Origin: Mycobacterium botniense
GTDB lineage: Bacteria > Actinomycetota > Actinomycetes > Mycobacteriales > Mycobacteriaceae
Reading direction: 5' to 3'
DNA: 64,000 nt
Assembly: GCF_010723305.1 (NCBI RefSeq)
Contig: NZ_BLKW01000002.1
Span: forward strand, 992,001 to 1,056,000
Shown here: in pieces, positions 29,363 through 38,257 of the stretch
How the letters are laid out: each line of letters begins with the position of its first letter
How positions within the stretch are numbered: position 1 is the stretch's first letter
Notes under the pieces: generated by a model
The model's database searches: none
The model's input: only the letters and a program-made list of their open reading frames with translations
Told to the model about the DNA's origin: nothing
Made by a program: the position numbers and the translations under genes

Positions 29363-30669
29363 GTGCCTGACGCTACCTTCGCTTGCCCCGATCTGACCAT
29401 GTTCTGCCGCCTTGATGAGCTCGGGCTGGAGGTGACCGGCCAACGCCTGCAGGCTGATCGGGCGGTGCTGGCGTGCCGGATCGTCGATGACGACTCGTGG
29501 TGTCGCCGCTGCGGGGAACAGGGCACCCCCCGCGACACCGTCACTCGGGAATTGGCGCATGAGCCGTTCGGGTGGCGGCCGACGACCTTGCTGGTCACCG
29601 TGCGCCGTTACCGGTGTGCCGGCTGTGCGCATGTGTGGCGCCAAGACAGCAGTGCTGCGGCCGAGCCGCGGGCCAAGCTGTCGCGACGGGCTCTGCGTTG
29701 GGCCTTGGAAGCCCTGGTGTGTCAACACCTGAGCGTGGCACGAGTCGCTGAAGGCCTCGGGGTGTCGTGGAACACCGCCAACAGCGCGGTGCTGGCCGAA
29801 GGCCGGCGCGTGCTCATCGACGATCCCGGCCGGTTCGACGGTGTGCGCGTCATCGGCGTCGACGAGCACGTGTGGCGCCACACCCGCAAAGGCGACAAGC
29901 ACGTCACGGTGATCATCGATCTGACCGCGGTGCGCGACGGAACCGGTCCTGCTCGGCTGCTCGACATGGTCGAAGGACGCTCCAAACAGGCCTTCAAGAC
30001 CTGGCTAGCTGAGCGGCCCAAATCCTGGCGTGACGGCGTGCAAGTCGTTGCGATGGACGGATTCACCGGGTTCAAGACCGCCACCAGCGACGAACTGCCC
30101 GAAGCGGTCGCGGTGATGGACCCTTCCATGTGGTCCGGCTCGCCGGTGACGCCCTCGATGAGTGCCGACGCCGCGTCCAGCTGGACACCTGCGGGCACCG
30201 TGGCCGCAAAACCGATCCGCTCTACGCCTGCCGGCACACCCTACACACCGGCGCCGACCTGCTCACCGACAAACAGAAGATCCGGCTGCACGCCCTGTTC
30301 GCCGCCGACGCCCATGTCGAGGTTGAAGCCACCTGGACGATCTATCAGCGCACCGTCGCTGCCTACCGCGAACCCAACCGGGCCAAGGGCCGCGCGATGA
30401 TGCAGGCCGTGATCGACACCCTCAGCCGTGGCGTCCCCAAAGCCCTGCGCGAGCTCATCACACTGGGCCGCACGTTGAAGAAACGGGCCGGCGACATCCT
30501 GGCCTACTTCGACCGGCCTGGAACCAGCAACGGCCCAACCGAAGCCATCAACGGCCGACTCGAACACCTGCGCGGCTCCGCCCTCGGATTTCGCAACCTC
30601 ACCAACTACATCGCCCGATCACTACTAGAAACCGGCGGATTCAGACCCCAACTACACCCTCAATCATGA
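29363..30669 (+). pseudogene. ISL3-family transposase, frameshifted
   Basis: The N-terminal zinc-ribbon and helix-turn-helix part has CRRCGEQGTPRDTVTRELAH, CAGCAHVWRQD and LGVSWNTANSAVL. The DDE core starts with RVIGVDEHVWRHTRKGDKHV. After AVAVMDP at 30120 the frame is wrong. Restoring one base in the CCC at 30121-30123 continues it as FHVVRLAGDALDECRRR, with DKQKIRLHALF and the C-terminal SNGPTEAINGRLEHLRG (final Glu) and ending at 30669. The fault is therefore one missing C in what should be CCCC. It could be a real inactivating mutation or an assembly error. Confidence 0.9.
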
Positions 30670-30675
30670 AGAGCC
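30652..30675 (-). repeat. Right terminal inverted repeat of the ISL3 element
   Basis: Reverse complement of the left end at 29254-29277 with four mismatches in one short block. It lies immediately before the second CATAATTG. Confidence 0.9.
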
Positions 30676-30683
30676 CATAATTG
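30676..30683. repeat. Right target-site duplication of the ISL3 element
   Basis: CATAATTG, an exact copy of 29246-29253. Confidence 0.9.
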
Positions 30684-30716
30684 TCTCGACTCGTGGACAG
30701 AACATAACCCTAGCTG

Positions 30717-32357
30717 TCAGCTGGTGAAATGCTCGTGGTTGATGTGTTCGGCGACGCGTAAGGCGTTGGCCGCCACCGTCAAACTGGGGTTCAACCCGGC
30801 GCTGGACGGGAAAAACGAGGAGTCCACCACATAGAGGTTGTCCACCTCGTGCGCTCGGTTATTCGCATCCAGCACACTGGTTTTCGGATCGGTGCCGAAA
30901 CGGCACGTGCCGCAGACATGCCCGAGGTTCGCGTTGTTTTTGCCGCTGCCCAAAGGGAGTTTGCGAAACGGCTGCAACACCTCTTTCAGCTGCCGCAAAA
31001 ACACCTTGCGCCGTTTCACCTCGCTAGGGTGGAGACGATACTGAATCCGCAGCCGCGGGCGGCCATCTGAGCCGGGCCGGTCGCTGGGCAGGACGCGGTT
31101 GTCCTGATAGGGCAAGTCCTCTGTGATCGCGGCCAGCACCAGCCCGCCTGTGACGAACCGCCGGTAGATCTGCCGAACCGCCGGATTGACCAAGCGCAGT
31201 GCCTTTCCCCTCAAGCCGGGACGATTGGTCAGCCATTCCACGGGCGGTATCGCGCCGAACGACTGAACGGTGCCGTATTTCTGCCCCTCCCAGAAATAGA
31301 AGTCGTTGAGGCCGATCTCCTTGTTGGGGGCAGTGATTTGCGAGTCGGGTCGCGGCCAGATCTCAATTGGGTCCAGCAGATGACGCATCAAGTTGCGGCC
31401 CACCTGATCCGAGCCGTTGGCTAACCCGCGCGGCCAATCCCCCGAGCGGGATTCGAGCAACAACACCGGCGTGGCCAGCGCGCCCGCAGCCACCACCACC
31501 ACCGTGCCCTTGAGGGTCAGCGTAGCGCCACGATATTCGGCGATGACCTGCCGCACACGGGTGCGATCGGCGTCTAGACGCAGCACCCGACATTCGGCCA
31601 GCAGGCCGGCACCGTGCTCGGTGACGGCCGGCAGCACCGCATTGCGGGCGGCATCGTTTTTGCATGACCGCGGACACAGAAAAGCCTGACAAGTGGCACA
31701 ACCTTCGGTGTACTCACACGCCATCGGCAGGTGGTAGGGATGCAATCCCCGGCCGACCAGATAGTCGACCAGCAGCTGATTGTCCGGCGAAAACGGCGGC
31801 GCCGCAGGAAGATCCACATCGGTCGCTTCGGGGCGCAGCGGATCCGGTGCGCCGCGGACCCCCAGCAGCTGCTCGGCCTGGGCGTACCAGGGCCGCATCT
31901 GGTCGTAGCTCACCGGCCAGGCCTCGGGCACAGTGGAATCTCCCGGGTCGCGAAAATTTTGCCGCGGTGTGAAATCACGTGCGAAAAACCGCTCGCAGAC
32001 CATGCCGTACAGGGCCGACGACCCACCCGTGCCGCTGCCGATGAACGGCACAAACCGCTTCGCGAAACGCCCACTGATGTCTTCGATCTCATCGGTACAG
32101 CGTCCGGCCCGGGCCAACGCGTCGTAGAAGGCGTCGGCCGACCGGTACGCCAACGGCTCGGCGAGTTCGGGCATCGCTGCCCGAATCGTCGCGGGCGTTC
32201 CGGGCAGCGTCGAGCGTCCCTTCTCGACGAACAGCACCCGCCGGCCGGACCGGGCCAACTGGTAGCCCAGCGTCGCGCCGCCCATGCCGGTGCCCACGAC
32301 GATCACGTCCCATGCGAGCTGTTCGGCCCTGTGCGCAGTCAGTTCGCCGTCAGCCAC
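30717..32357 (-). CDS. GMC-family FAD oxidoreductase, copy 2
   Basis: A 546-residue flavoenzyme, close paralogue of the one at 16665-18314. Motifs are VIVVGTGMGGATLGYQLA with VLFVEKG (FAD), the Cys block EGCATCQAFLCPRSCK, and the C-terminal NPSLTVAANALRVAEHI. The GTG at 32357 is chosen because CTCCTCC on the plus strand (GGAGGAG in the sense direction) lies seven bases upstream; the GTG at 32363 would be too close. Base composition is ordinary throughout. It shares a divergent promoter region of 187 bases with GT-4, so the pair looks like a functional unit. Substrate unknown. Confidence 0.88.
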   Translation of the reverse strand: MADGELTAHRAEQLAWDVIVVGTGMGGATLGYQLARSGRRVLFVEKGRSTLPGTPATIRAAMPELAEPLAYRSADAFYDALARAGRCTDEIEDISGRFAKRFVPFIGSGTGGSSALYGMVCERFFARDFTPRQNFRDPGDSTVPEAWPVSYDQMRPWYAQAEQLLGVRGAPDPLRPEATDVDLPAAPPFSPDNQLLVDYLVGRGLHPYHLPMACEYTEGCATCQAFLCPRSCKNDAARNAVLPAVTEHGAGLLAECRVLRLDADRTRVRQVIAEYRGATLTLKGTVVVVAAGALATPVLLLESRSGDWPRGLANGSDQVGRNLMRHLLDPIEIWPRPDSQITAPNKEIGLNDFYFWEGQKYGTVQSFGAIPPVEWLTNRPGLRGKALRLVNPAVRQIYRRFVTGGLVLAAITEDLPYQDNRVLPSDRPGSDGRPRLRIQYRLHPSEVKRRKVFLRQLKEVLQPFRKLPLGSGKNNANLGHVCGTCRFGTDPKTSVLDANNRAHEVDNLYVVDSSFFPSSAGLNPSLTVAANALRVAEHINHEHFTS

Positions 32358-32463
32358 AATCACGCTCCTCCGCGACGATGGCACACAGCCTGGGCCGGGG
32401 AAGCATGACAGTACCACTCACCGTCACAAGCAAGTAGGGTGACGCTCCCGGCGCGGGGCTGGG

Positions 32464-32544
32464 CATAATATCGGTGCCACGTCGCCTGGCCCGACGTGCG
32501 CGACAACCTAAAAGGCCACCTTCGCTGAAAGGCCACCCTCGGCG
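32464..32544 (+). promoter_or_regulatory. Promoter/leader of GT-4
   Basis: GGGCATAAT with CATAAT at 32464-32469 is a likely -10 element. AAAGGCCACC occurs twice before the ATG (about 32513 and 32528), apparently a small duplication of the leader's AAAGGCCA box. Confidence 0.4.
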
Positions 32545-33816
32545 ATGAGATTTGTGCTCGCAAGCTACGGCGGTCGCGGTGATATCGAGCCCTCCGTCGT
32601 TGTGGGCCGTGAGCTGCTGCGCCGCGGGCACGACGTGTGCATCGCCGTCCCGCCTAACCTGGTGGGCTTCGCCGAACAAGCAGGCGGGCTTGCGGCGGTC
32701 GCCTACGGACTGGACTCGCAAGCCATTCTCGATGCGCAGCGCAGGTACTGGACGTGTTACTTTCGCACGCCCTGGAAGATTCGGGAACTGAACAGGTTAG
32801 GGCGCGAAACTGCGGAGTTCGCCACCCGCTGCTGGGAGGAAATGACCGCGACGCTGGTGTCGCTGGCGCACGGCGCCGACGTGCTCATCGCGGGCCTGAT
32901 TTTCGAGCAGCCCGCTGCCAACGTCGCGGAGTATTACGACATCCCCTTGGCCACACTGCATTTCTTCCCAGTCCGGGCCCATGGCCAGCTCCTGCCGTTT
33001 TTGCCGCCGCCGTTGAGCCGGGCGGCGATGACGCTGAACGATTGGCTGGCTTGGCGCGGGACGAAGAAGGGTGAGGACGCGCAGCGCCGTGAACTGGGTC
33101 TGCCGAAGGCCACCCGCCCGGCGCCGCGACGCATCGCCGAGCGTGGATCACTGGAAATCCAGGCCTATGACGAGGTGTGCTTTCCCGGGCTGGCCACCGA
33201 ATGGGCCAAATGGGATGGCCAGCGGCCCTTCGTCGGCGCGCTGGCACTGGAGTTGCCCACCGATGCCGATGACGACGTGTTGTCGTGGATCGCCGCGGGC
33301 ACACCGCCGATCTGTTTCGGGTTCGGCAGTATTCCGGTGGAATCCCCGCCCGACACCCTCGCCATGATCAGCTCGGCCTGCGCGCGGTTAGGGCAGCGGG
33401 CGCTGGTGTGCGCCGGCTCGACGGATTTCCGTGCCCTCCCGCATCTCGAGCACGTCAAGGTGGTGGGCGCGGTCAATTACGCGGCGATCTTTCCGGCCTG
33501 CCGGGCGGTGGTGCATCACGGCGGGGCGGGCACGCTGGCCGCGGGTCTGCGCGCCGGCGTGCCCCAGTTGATCCTGTGGACCTTGCCCGATCAGCCGTTC
33601 TTCGGGGCTGCGGTGAAACGGCTGCGGGTGGGCACTGCCCGGCGTTTTTCGACGACCACCGAGAAAACGCTGGTCGCGGACCTGCGTAAGATCTTGGCCC
33701 CGTCCTATCTGGCGCGGGCCCGTCAGATCGCCGCCCAGATGACCCCGTCCGGTAAAAGCGCTGCGGCCGCCGCTGATCTGGTGGAAGATTTCGCCCGCGT
33801 GCGGCGGGTGGGCTGA
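32545..33816 (+). CDS. GT1-family glycosyltransferase GT-4 (Rtf/GPL type)
   Basis: A 423-residue GT-B enzyme starting MRFVLASYGGRGDIEP. Donor-site motifs are ICFGFGSIPVE, VVHHGGAGTLAAG and WTLPDQPFFGAAVKRL. The 5' part (32578-32722) is identical to GT-2. In the 3' part, small differences follow GT-2 in some places (GALALEL) and GT-1 in others (CAGSTDF, and the bases after the stop). That makes it a clear mosaic of the two. It is divergent from GMC copy 2. Confidence 0.9.
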   Translation: MRFVLASYGGRGDIEPSVVVGRELLRRGHDVCIAVPPNLVGFAEQAGGLAAVAYGLDSQAILDAQRRYWTCYFRTPWKIRELNRLGRETAEFATRCWEEMTATLVSLAHGADVLIAGLIFEQPAANVAEYYDIPLATLHFFPVRAHGQLLPFLPPPLSRAAMTLNDWLAWRGTKKGEDAQRRELGLPKATRPAPRRIAERGSLEIQAYDEVCFPGLATEWAKWDGQRPFVGALALELPTDADDDVLSWIAAGTPPICFGFGSIPVESPPDTLAMISSACARLGQRALVCAGSTDFRALPHLEHVKVVGAVNYAAIFPACRAVVHHGGAGTLAAGLRAGVPQLILWTLPDQPFFGAAVKRLRVGTARRFSTTTEKTLVADLRKILAPSYLARARQIAAQMTPSGKSAAAAADLVEDFARVRRVG

Positions 33817-33869
33817 CCGGCGCAGGCGCCCGGCTGCGGCCGGCTCGCCTCCCTGAGTCCGGCTTGACC

Positions 33870-35531
33870 TCATTCCCCACCCTGCGGATCCCCGCCGCCC
33901 CAGCTGGCCGGCAACATCGGCATGGCCGGCCCATCGTCGGACCTGTCGCCGCCCAGAGTCGCCAGTCCCGCGGCCTGCTGCACGGCCTGGTCGCGCATCG
34001 TGCCGGCAAAACCCACCGGCCCCGCCCCGCTGTCCGACGCTGCCGCCTGCCCGCCCGGCGGCAGGCTCCACTCCGGTTCGACCACGACATTCATATCGGC
34101 GAACTCGTCGCCGTGACCGCGCCGCTTCGCGCGCCGGCGCCGCCGCGTCCGCGTCTCTTGCCGCGCGCTCACTGCCGGCGCCGCCGCGATATCGGGCTCT
34201 GGCGCTTTGCGTTTGGCGCTGGAGCTGGCACTGGCGCTCATCCCCGAGTCCTGGCCGACAACGGGCGGCACCGCGTAGGGCGGAACAAAACCCGCTCCCC
34301 CGGCGGGCGGCGGCGAAGCGGGCGTGGTGGCGGTGGCGGTGCCCGCTGCGGGCGCCGACGGCGGTGCCGGGGGCGGGCCGGGTGCGGTAGCCGACACCAG
34401 AAGGGTCGGGGCCGTCCCGGCGACCGGCAACACGGTGGGTGCAGCCGCAGCGGGTGCCAGCGCCGGCGCAACGGGCTGCGCAGAGGCGGCCAGCCCGGCC
34501 AGCCCGGCCAGTCCCGCCCCTGCCCCGGGAACGATGGCCGGGCCGGCGCCGGTCGCCAATGCCGCCGCGTTCTCGGCGGTAAAGATGCCGAGCTGCTCGA
34601 TATGCAGCGGAATGTCGAACAGCGCCCAGTCGATGACGTATTGGAAAGCCAACGTCGGATTCTGCAGCAAATAGGTGCCGAACTGTTGTGCGTCCTCAAA
34701 CAGTTCGAGCGATCGGACCACCCACCAGATGGCTTGGCCCGGGTCTGCGTAAGAGTCGTAGTCGGCCCCGTTGACTGTGCCCGCGGCCGGATTCCAATTC
34801 ACGCCGAAGTTCTTCAGCACATTCGCGACGACGTTGTCGAACCAGTAATCGATCTTCGGGTCGTGGGCCACCAGAGTGTTTCCGATGCCAATCTGTTCCA
34901 GAAACTGCCGAAGCCATAGCGGAATCTCCAACGGGTTGTCGCCGGACAGCGGGATGCCGTCGGTGTAGATATAAGACGGGTTCGGGGCGTTGGATTTGGC
35001 GATCGCAGGTGCAGGGTCGGTCTGTGGTGTCGCCGCCACCGCAGCTCCGGCGACCGCGTGATAGGTGCTCATCGTGGTGGCAGCCTGGATCCACATGCGC
35101 GCGTAGTCTGCCTCGTTGAGCGCAATCGGAATGGTGTTGATCCCAAAGAAATTCGTCGCCACCAACACTGCGTGGGTGGCGTGGTTGGCGGCCAGCTCCG
35201 CCAGGGTCGGCATGGCCGCCAGCGCGTCGGTGTACGCCGCCGCCACGGTTTCCTGCCGGCCGGCGACCGCCGCGCTGTTGGCGCTGGCCTGCATCAGCCA
35301 TGTCAGAAACGGCACAAATGCGGCCACGAACGACTCCGCGCTCGGCCCTTCCCATGCGCCGGCTTGCACCGCGGCCAGCACAGCGCTGAGTTCTTCGGCT
35401 ATCGAGGAGTACTCGGCGCTCAACGACCGCCAGGCTTCGGCGGCGGCCAGTAACGATCCGGGGCCGGGGCCGCTGCTCAACAAGGCCGAATGCACCTCCG
35501 GCGGAGCGGCCATCCAGATAGGCGCGGTCAC
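33870..35531 (-). CDS. PPE family protein, PPE-PPW subfamily
   Basis: A 553-residue PPE protein. The N-terminal domain (about 1-180) has the PPE motif in [20 protein letters not shown] and the WxG turn in [10 protein letters not shown] Pro/Ala-rich linker follows. The C-terminal [11 protein letters not shown] and PMLPASW match the GFxGT and PxxPxxW motifs that define PPE-PPW proteins. Members are exported by type VII secretion (mostly ESX-5) and usually pair with a PE protein. No PE gene is adjacent; a 42-codon ORF ends two bases before the GTG start instead. Function unknown. Confidence 0.92.
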   Translation of the reverse strand: MTAPIWMAAPPEVHSALLSSGPGPGSLLAAAEAWRSLSAEYSSIAEELSAVLAAVQAGAWEGPSAESFVAAFVPFLTWLMQASANSAAVAGRQETVAAAYTDALAAMPTLAELAANHATHAVLVATNFFGINTIPIALNEADYARMWIQAATTMSTYHAVAGAAVAATPQTDPAPAIAKSNAPNPSYIYTDGIPLSGDNPLEIPLWLRQFLEQIGIGNTLVAHDPKIDYWFDNVVANVLKNFGVNWNPAAGTVNGADYDSYADPGQAIWWVVRSLELFEDAQQFGTYLLQNPTLAFQYVIDWALFDIPLHIEQLGIFTAENAAALATGAGPAIVPGAGAGLAGLAGLAASAQPVAPALAPAAAAPTVLPVAGTAPTLLVSATAPGPPPAPPSAPAAGTATATTPASPPPAGGAGFVPPYAVPPVVGQDSGMSASASSSAKRKAPEPDIAAAPAVSARQETRTRRRRRAKRRGHGDEFADMNVVVEPEWSLPPGGQAAASDSGAGPVGFAGTMRDQAVQQAAGLATLGGDRSDDGPAMPMLPASWGGGDPQGGE

Positions 35532-35533
35532 CG

Positions 35534-35662
35534 TCAGCCAGTCATGTCGCGATACGACGCCGCGTCACCGTCGGCAGAGCCGACGCCCGCCGGCCTGGCG
35601 ATCAGCGCTTCGGTGGCTACCCGCGTGGCCGTTTGGCCGTCGGGAAGGACGTGCACGGTCAC
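35534..35662 (-). CDS. 42-residue ORF coupled to the PPE gene
   Basis: GTG at 35662 with GAGGA at 35671-35675, eight bases upstream, gives a product starting [20 protein letters not shown] and ending AASYRDMTG. Its stop lies two bases before the PPE start. It is not a PE protein: too short and without the PE motif. The good ribosome-binding site and tight spacing favour a real translated leader or small protein. No family recognised. Confidence 0.5.
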   Translation of the reverse strand: MTVHVLPDGQTATRVATEALIARPAGVGSADGDAASYRDMTG

Positions 35663-35767
35663 GACAACACTCCTCGGTGACGACCGAACAGTCAGATGAA
35701 CATGATTTTCATTAGTATCAGGAGCGAGACGTTATCGCGCTCCCGCGGTTATGGCAAGGGCCGGTTG

Positions 35768-36736
35768 CTACCTGCCGGTTGCGGTACGCGCGAGCGCGCG
35801 ATAACCGGGCTCGGCGAATCGCCGAGCGGCGACCCGCATCTCCTCGGTGATCCGATGGCTCTCGGCTGGCTCACCGGTGAATGCGCGGGGTGTCAGCTCC
35901 TTGGAGTAGAACCGCGACTCCACACCCATGCGGTGCCTTGTCGTGGCGTCGGCTGTCAGCCCGAAATGCGGGAGCACGTCCTGCCACACCGCGGCGGGCA
36001 GGTCGGCATGGTCGAGGCAGAGGCGCTGCGCCGGGTCCGCCCCGGCCGCCGCTAGCATCGCGCCGAGGGTGCGTGCCGCGAATTCGACCCGGCTCATGGC
36101 CGGGACCGCAGCCCGATCCAGGCCGAACAGCCACGCGGCCTGCGCGGGCGCGGTCTGGACCCGCAGCCAATCGGGCGGTTTGGCACACAATGAGGCCAGG
36201 ACACGCACCGGCTCTCGCTGGACCCAAACCCACGGCGTTTCAGGAAAGGCCGCGGCCAGGACCGCACGGCGGCGGATATTCCAGCTCGAGCACTTGAGCA
36301 CCAGCAACCGGTCGTGCTGGTGCCGGCATCGGGCCAGCGCCCGCACCACCAGCCGCACCAACCGGACCAGTGTGGCCTCCGTGAGCCGGCCCGGATCGAG
36401 CCCGAGTAGCGCGTTGAGCGGCGCCGGCTCAGCAAGCACAACCACGCCGGGTACCGTTCGCAGCAGCCGGGACACCAGCGTCGATCCGCACCGCGAGAGG
36501 TGAAAGATCATGCCCGCCGGTTCCAGCGACGGCTCCCCGTCGAGAGCCTCCAGCGCGTCGAGTCCGGTCCGGACCAGGGACCGCGCCCGCGGACCGGCCG
36601 CCCAGCGGGCGACGGTCTGGTCGAAAAACGGTTCAACGAAGGATTCGCCCGACAAATCGGCCCAGTAGACCACCGGTGCCGGACCGGAAAAGTCGACGCT
36701 GATCGGGGTCCAGCGGACAAGATCGGCGAGCTCCAT
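35768..36736 (-). CDS. P-loop sulfotransferase-like protein
   Basis: A 322-residue cytosolic protein with the P-loop IFHLSRCGSTLVSRLLR near residue 80, then VLAEPAPLNALL and LLVLKCSSW. VWVQREPVRVLASL (near 175) corresponds to the 3'-phosphate-binding region of sulfotransferases. The fold is that of the sulfotransferase family, but the RCGSTL form of the loop belongs to a divergent branch whose activity is not established. Its ATG overlaps the stop of the JmjC/cupin gene, so the two form a translationally coupled pair. The small ORF and PPE gene follow on the same strand. Confidence 0.65.
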   Translation of the reverse strand: MELADLVRWTPISVDFSGPAPVVYWADLSGESFVEPFFDQTVARWAAGPRARSLVRTGLDALEALDGEPSLEPAGMIFHLSRCGSTLVSRLLRTVPGVVVLAEPAPLNALLGLDPGRLTEATLVRLVRLVVRALARCRHQHDRLLVLKCSSWNIRRRAVLAAAFPETPWVWVQREPVRVLASLCAKPPDWLRVQTAPAQAAWLFGLDRAAVPAMSRVEFAARTLGAMLAAAGADPAQRLCLDHADLPAAVWQDVLPHFGLTADATTRHRMGVESRFYSKELTPRAFTGEPAESHRITEEMRVAARRFAEPGYRALARTATGR

Positions 36737-37950
36737 CAGCCGTCGGGCAGCCGGACCAGGAATCCACTGGTGATCAGGGTTCGGGCCAGTTCGATCTGCT
36801 GCGCCGCCGACAGCCCGGGCAGGTCACATACCCGAAACGGCTCCGTGCTTTTCGCCACAAACGACATCGCGGCGTGGTGGTCGGCAGCGGCGTTGATGAC
36901 CAATTGCGCAAAATGCAGGGCGACACCTCCCGGGGTCGTGGTCACCCGCGCATACAACGGTCGGTATTTGACCACCAGCGTGTGCCCGTCGATCCCGGCG
37001 GCGTTCGCGACAGCCTGCCCGACCGGTGGGCATCGGCCGCGCTTGACCAGGACATCCTCCAGTTCGCCGAGACCTTCGGCAATGACGCCGGGTTCTTCGA
37101 GGACGCTGGTGATCTCGCGCACCAGCATATTTACCCTCGCGCGCACCTCGGCGTCATCGAGGTGCCGCGGCGGCAGCTGGGTGTGCACGCGATCATCGGA
37201 CAGACTCAGCGAATACAGCGCACGGGTGACCAGCGTCAGCAGGGTGGGCGCGTGGATCCCGACGGTCAAATGAACTGATGGCTGCGCGGTTGTCTCGGCC
37301 GCGTGAACGCGTCCGCGCGGCAAATACAGCACGTCACCGACCTCCAGGCGCAGGCTGGTCGGCGCCGGCAGTTCAGCCGTGTTCACCGGCGCCCGGCGCT
37401 GCATCTGGTGCGGTGACACGTCAGCGCCGTCGTACAAGTGCCAGATCTTGGATCCCTGGATCTGCAGGATCAACACGTCATGCGCGTCGTAGTGGGCGAC
37501 GAAACCCTGAGAACCAGGGGGCGTGATATAGGCGTTGACCTTGGTTGCGAAGTTCAGCTCGACTTCGATGGAATGCGTCAGCGACGCGATCGCGCGGACA
37601 TACTGCTCGATACCGTCCAAGACGATGGTGTAACCATCGGCGAAGTCGTTGCGGACGCGGTCGAGATCCAGGCTGCCGTCCGCTCGCCGATAGGCATCGG
37701 AGTGATGTTTCTCGGTGCCCCGGACCAGCCGCATCGCCCAGGCCGGGCCCGGCTCAGACCGGAACAGCTCCACCAGCACCTCGGCCGCCGACGACGCGTC
37801 CAGCAGGCTATCGAAGTAGCCCGCACAGCTGCGTTTGACGTGGTAGTGCGACACACCCCAGATCTCGTTGAGAAAGGTGTCGACCGGCAGCGGTGCCAGC
37901 AACCAGGCGAGTGATAAATCAGCGTTGACGCCCGATAAGCGTTGGCCCAT
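36736..37950 (-). CDS. JmjC/cupin-type Fe(II) oxygenase (ribosomal-oxygenase-like fold)
   Basis: A 404-residue protein of the cupin_4/JmjC class. The metal site is FVAHYDAHDVLILQIQG (HxD) and YLPRGRVHAAET (second His), with SKIWHLY between. The N-terminal LAPLPVDTFLNEIWGVSHYHV is the usual start of this family. The C-terminal 150 residues look like a winged-helix/dimerisation part. Relatives hydroxylate protein side chains, such as Arg or His of ribosomal proteins, using 2-oxoglutarate. It is coupled to the P-loop gene and upstream of a PPE gene. The target is unknown. Confidence 0.75.
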   Translation of the reverse strand: MGQRLSGVNADLSLAWLLAPLPVDTFLNEIWGVSHYHVKRSCAGYFDSLLDASSAAEVLVELFRSEPGPAWAMRLVRGTEKHHSDAYRRADGSLDLDRVRNDFADGYTIVLDGIEQYVRAIASLTHSIEVELNFATKVNAYITPPGSQGFVAHYDAHDVLILQIQGSKIWHLYDGADVSPHQMQRRAPVNTAELPAPTSLRLEVGDVLYLPRGRVHAAETTAQPSVHLTVGIHAPTLLTLVTRALYSLSLSDDRVHTQLPPRHLDDAEVRARVNMLVREITSVLEEPGVIAEGLGELEDVLVKRGRCPPVGQAVANAAGIDGHTLVVKYRPLYARVTTTPGGVALHFAQLVINAAADHHAAMSFVAKSTEPFRVCDLPGLSAAQQIELARTLITSGFLVRLPDG

Positions 37951-38184
37951 CAGCCGTGATCTCCGCCCTCTTCGGCCGCACCGGCCTGATCCGGTATCCA
38001 GCTGTGCGGCACCATCGAAATTCTAGGGGCCTCGCCGGATTCAGCGCCGGTGAGGCTGGTCAAATCTGCGAGCCGGCCCCGGCCCACACCGGCAACGAAT
38101 CCGGGCAGAACGCCGCCGCATCAACGGTGCGATACGGCATAGTGAAGAGACTGCAAAGCCTCAGGCGAACTATCTGCCGCGGGC

Positions 38185-38257
38185 TATGCTGCTGGGCGGC
38201 TGGGCCAAGGGGGCAGCGCCACCGCTTTCATCCTGAGGTGAAAGGCCAGAATCCCCG
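38185..38257 (+). promoter_or_regulatory. Promoter/leader of GT-5 (copy of the GT-1 leader)
   Basis: TATGCTGCTGGGCGGCTG starting at 38185 is identical to the segment before GT-1 at 11492. Both are followed by CGCTTTCATYC and then GAAAGGCCAGA before the ATG. TATGCT is a plausible -10 element. Confidence 0.5.

Larger units (their letters stand above)
29254..30675 (+). mobile_element. ISL3-family insertion sequence, 1422 bp, with intact ends
   Basis: Terminal inverted repeats are at 29254-29277 and 30652-30675. Both begin GGCTCTTC and contain TTGAGGGTGTAG, and they match at 20 of 24 positions. Perfect 8-bp target duplications (CATAATTG) flank the element. It carries one transposase gene, interrupted by a frameshift. 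The exact target repeats show the element moved here without later rearrangement. Confidence 0.93.

Noticed and set aside
29363..30669. Programmed frameshift in the ISL3 transposase
   Set aside because: ISL3 transposases are normally one uninterrupted frame. There is no slippery heptamer or downstream stem that I can see, and a single lost C explains the break.
34238..34699. Minus-strand 153-codon frame inside the PPE gene
   Set aside because: It is an alternative frame of the Ala/Pro-rich PPE linker, Arg/Pro-rich without motif.
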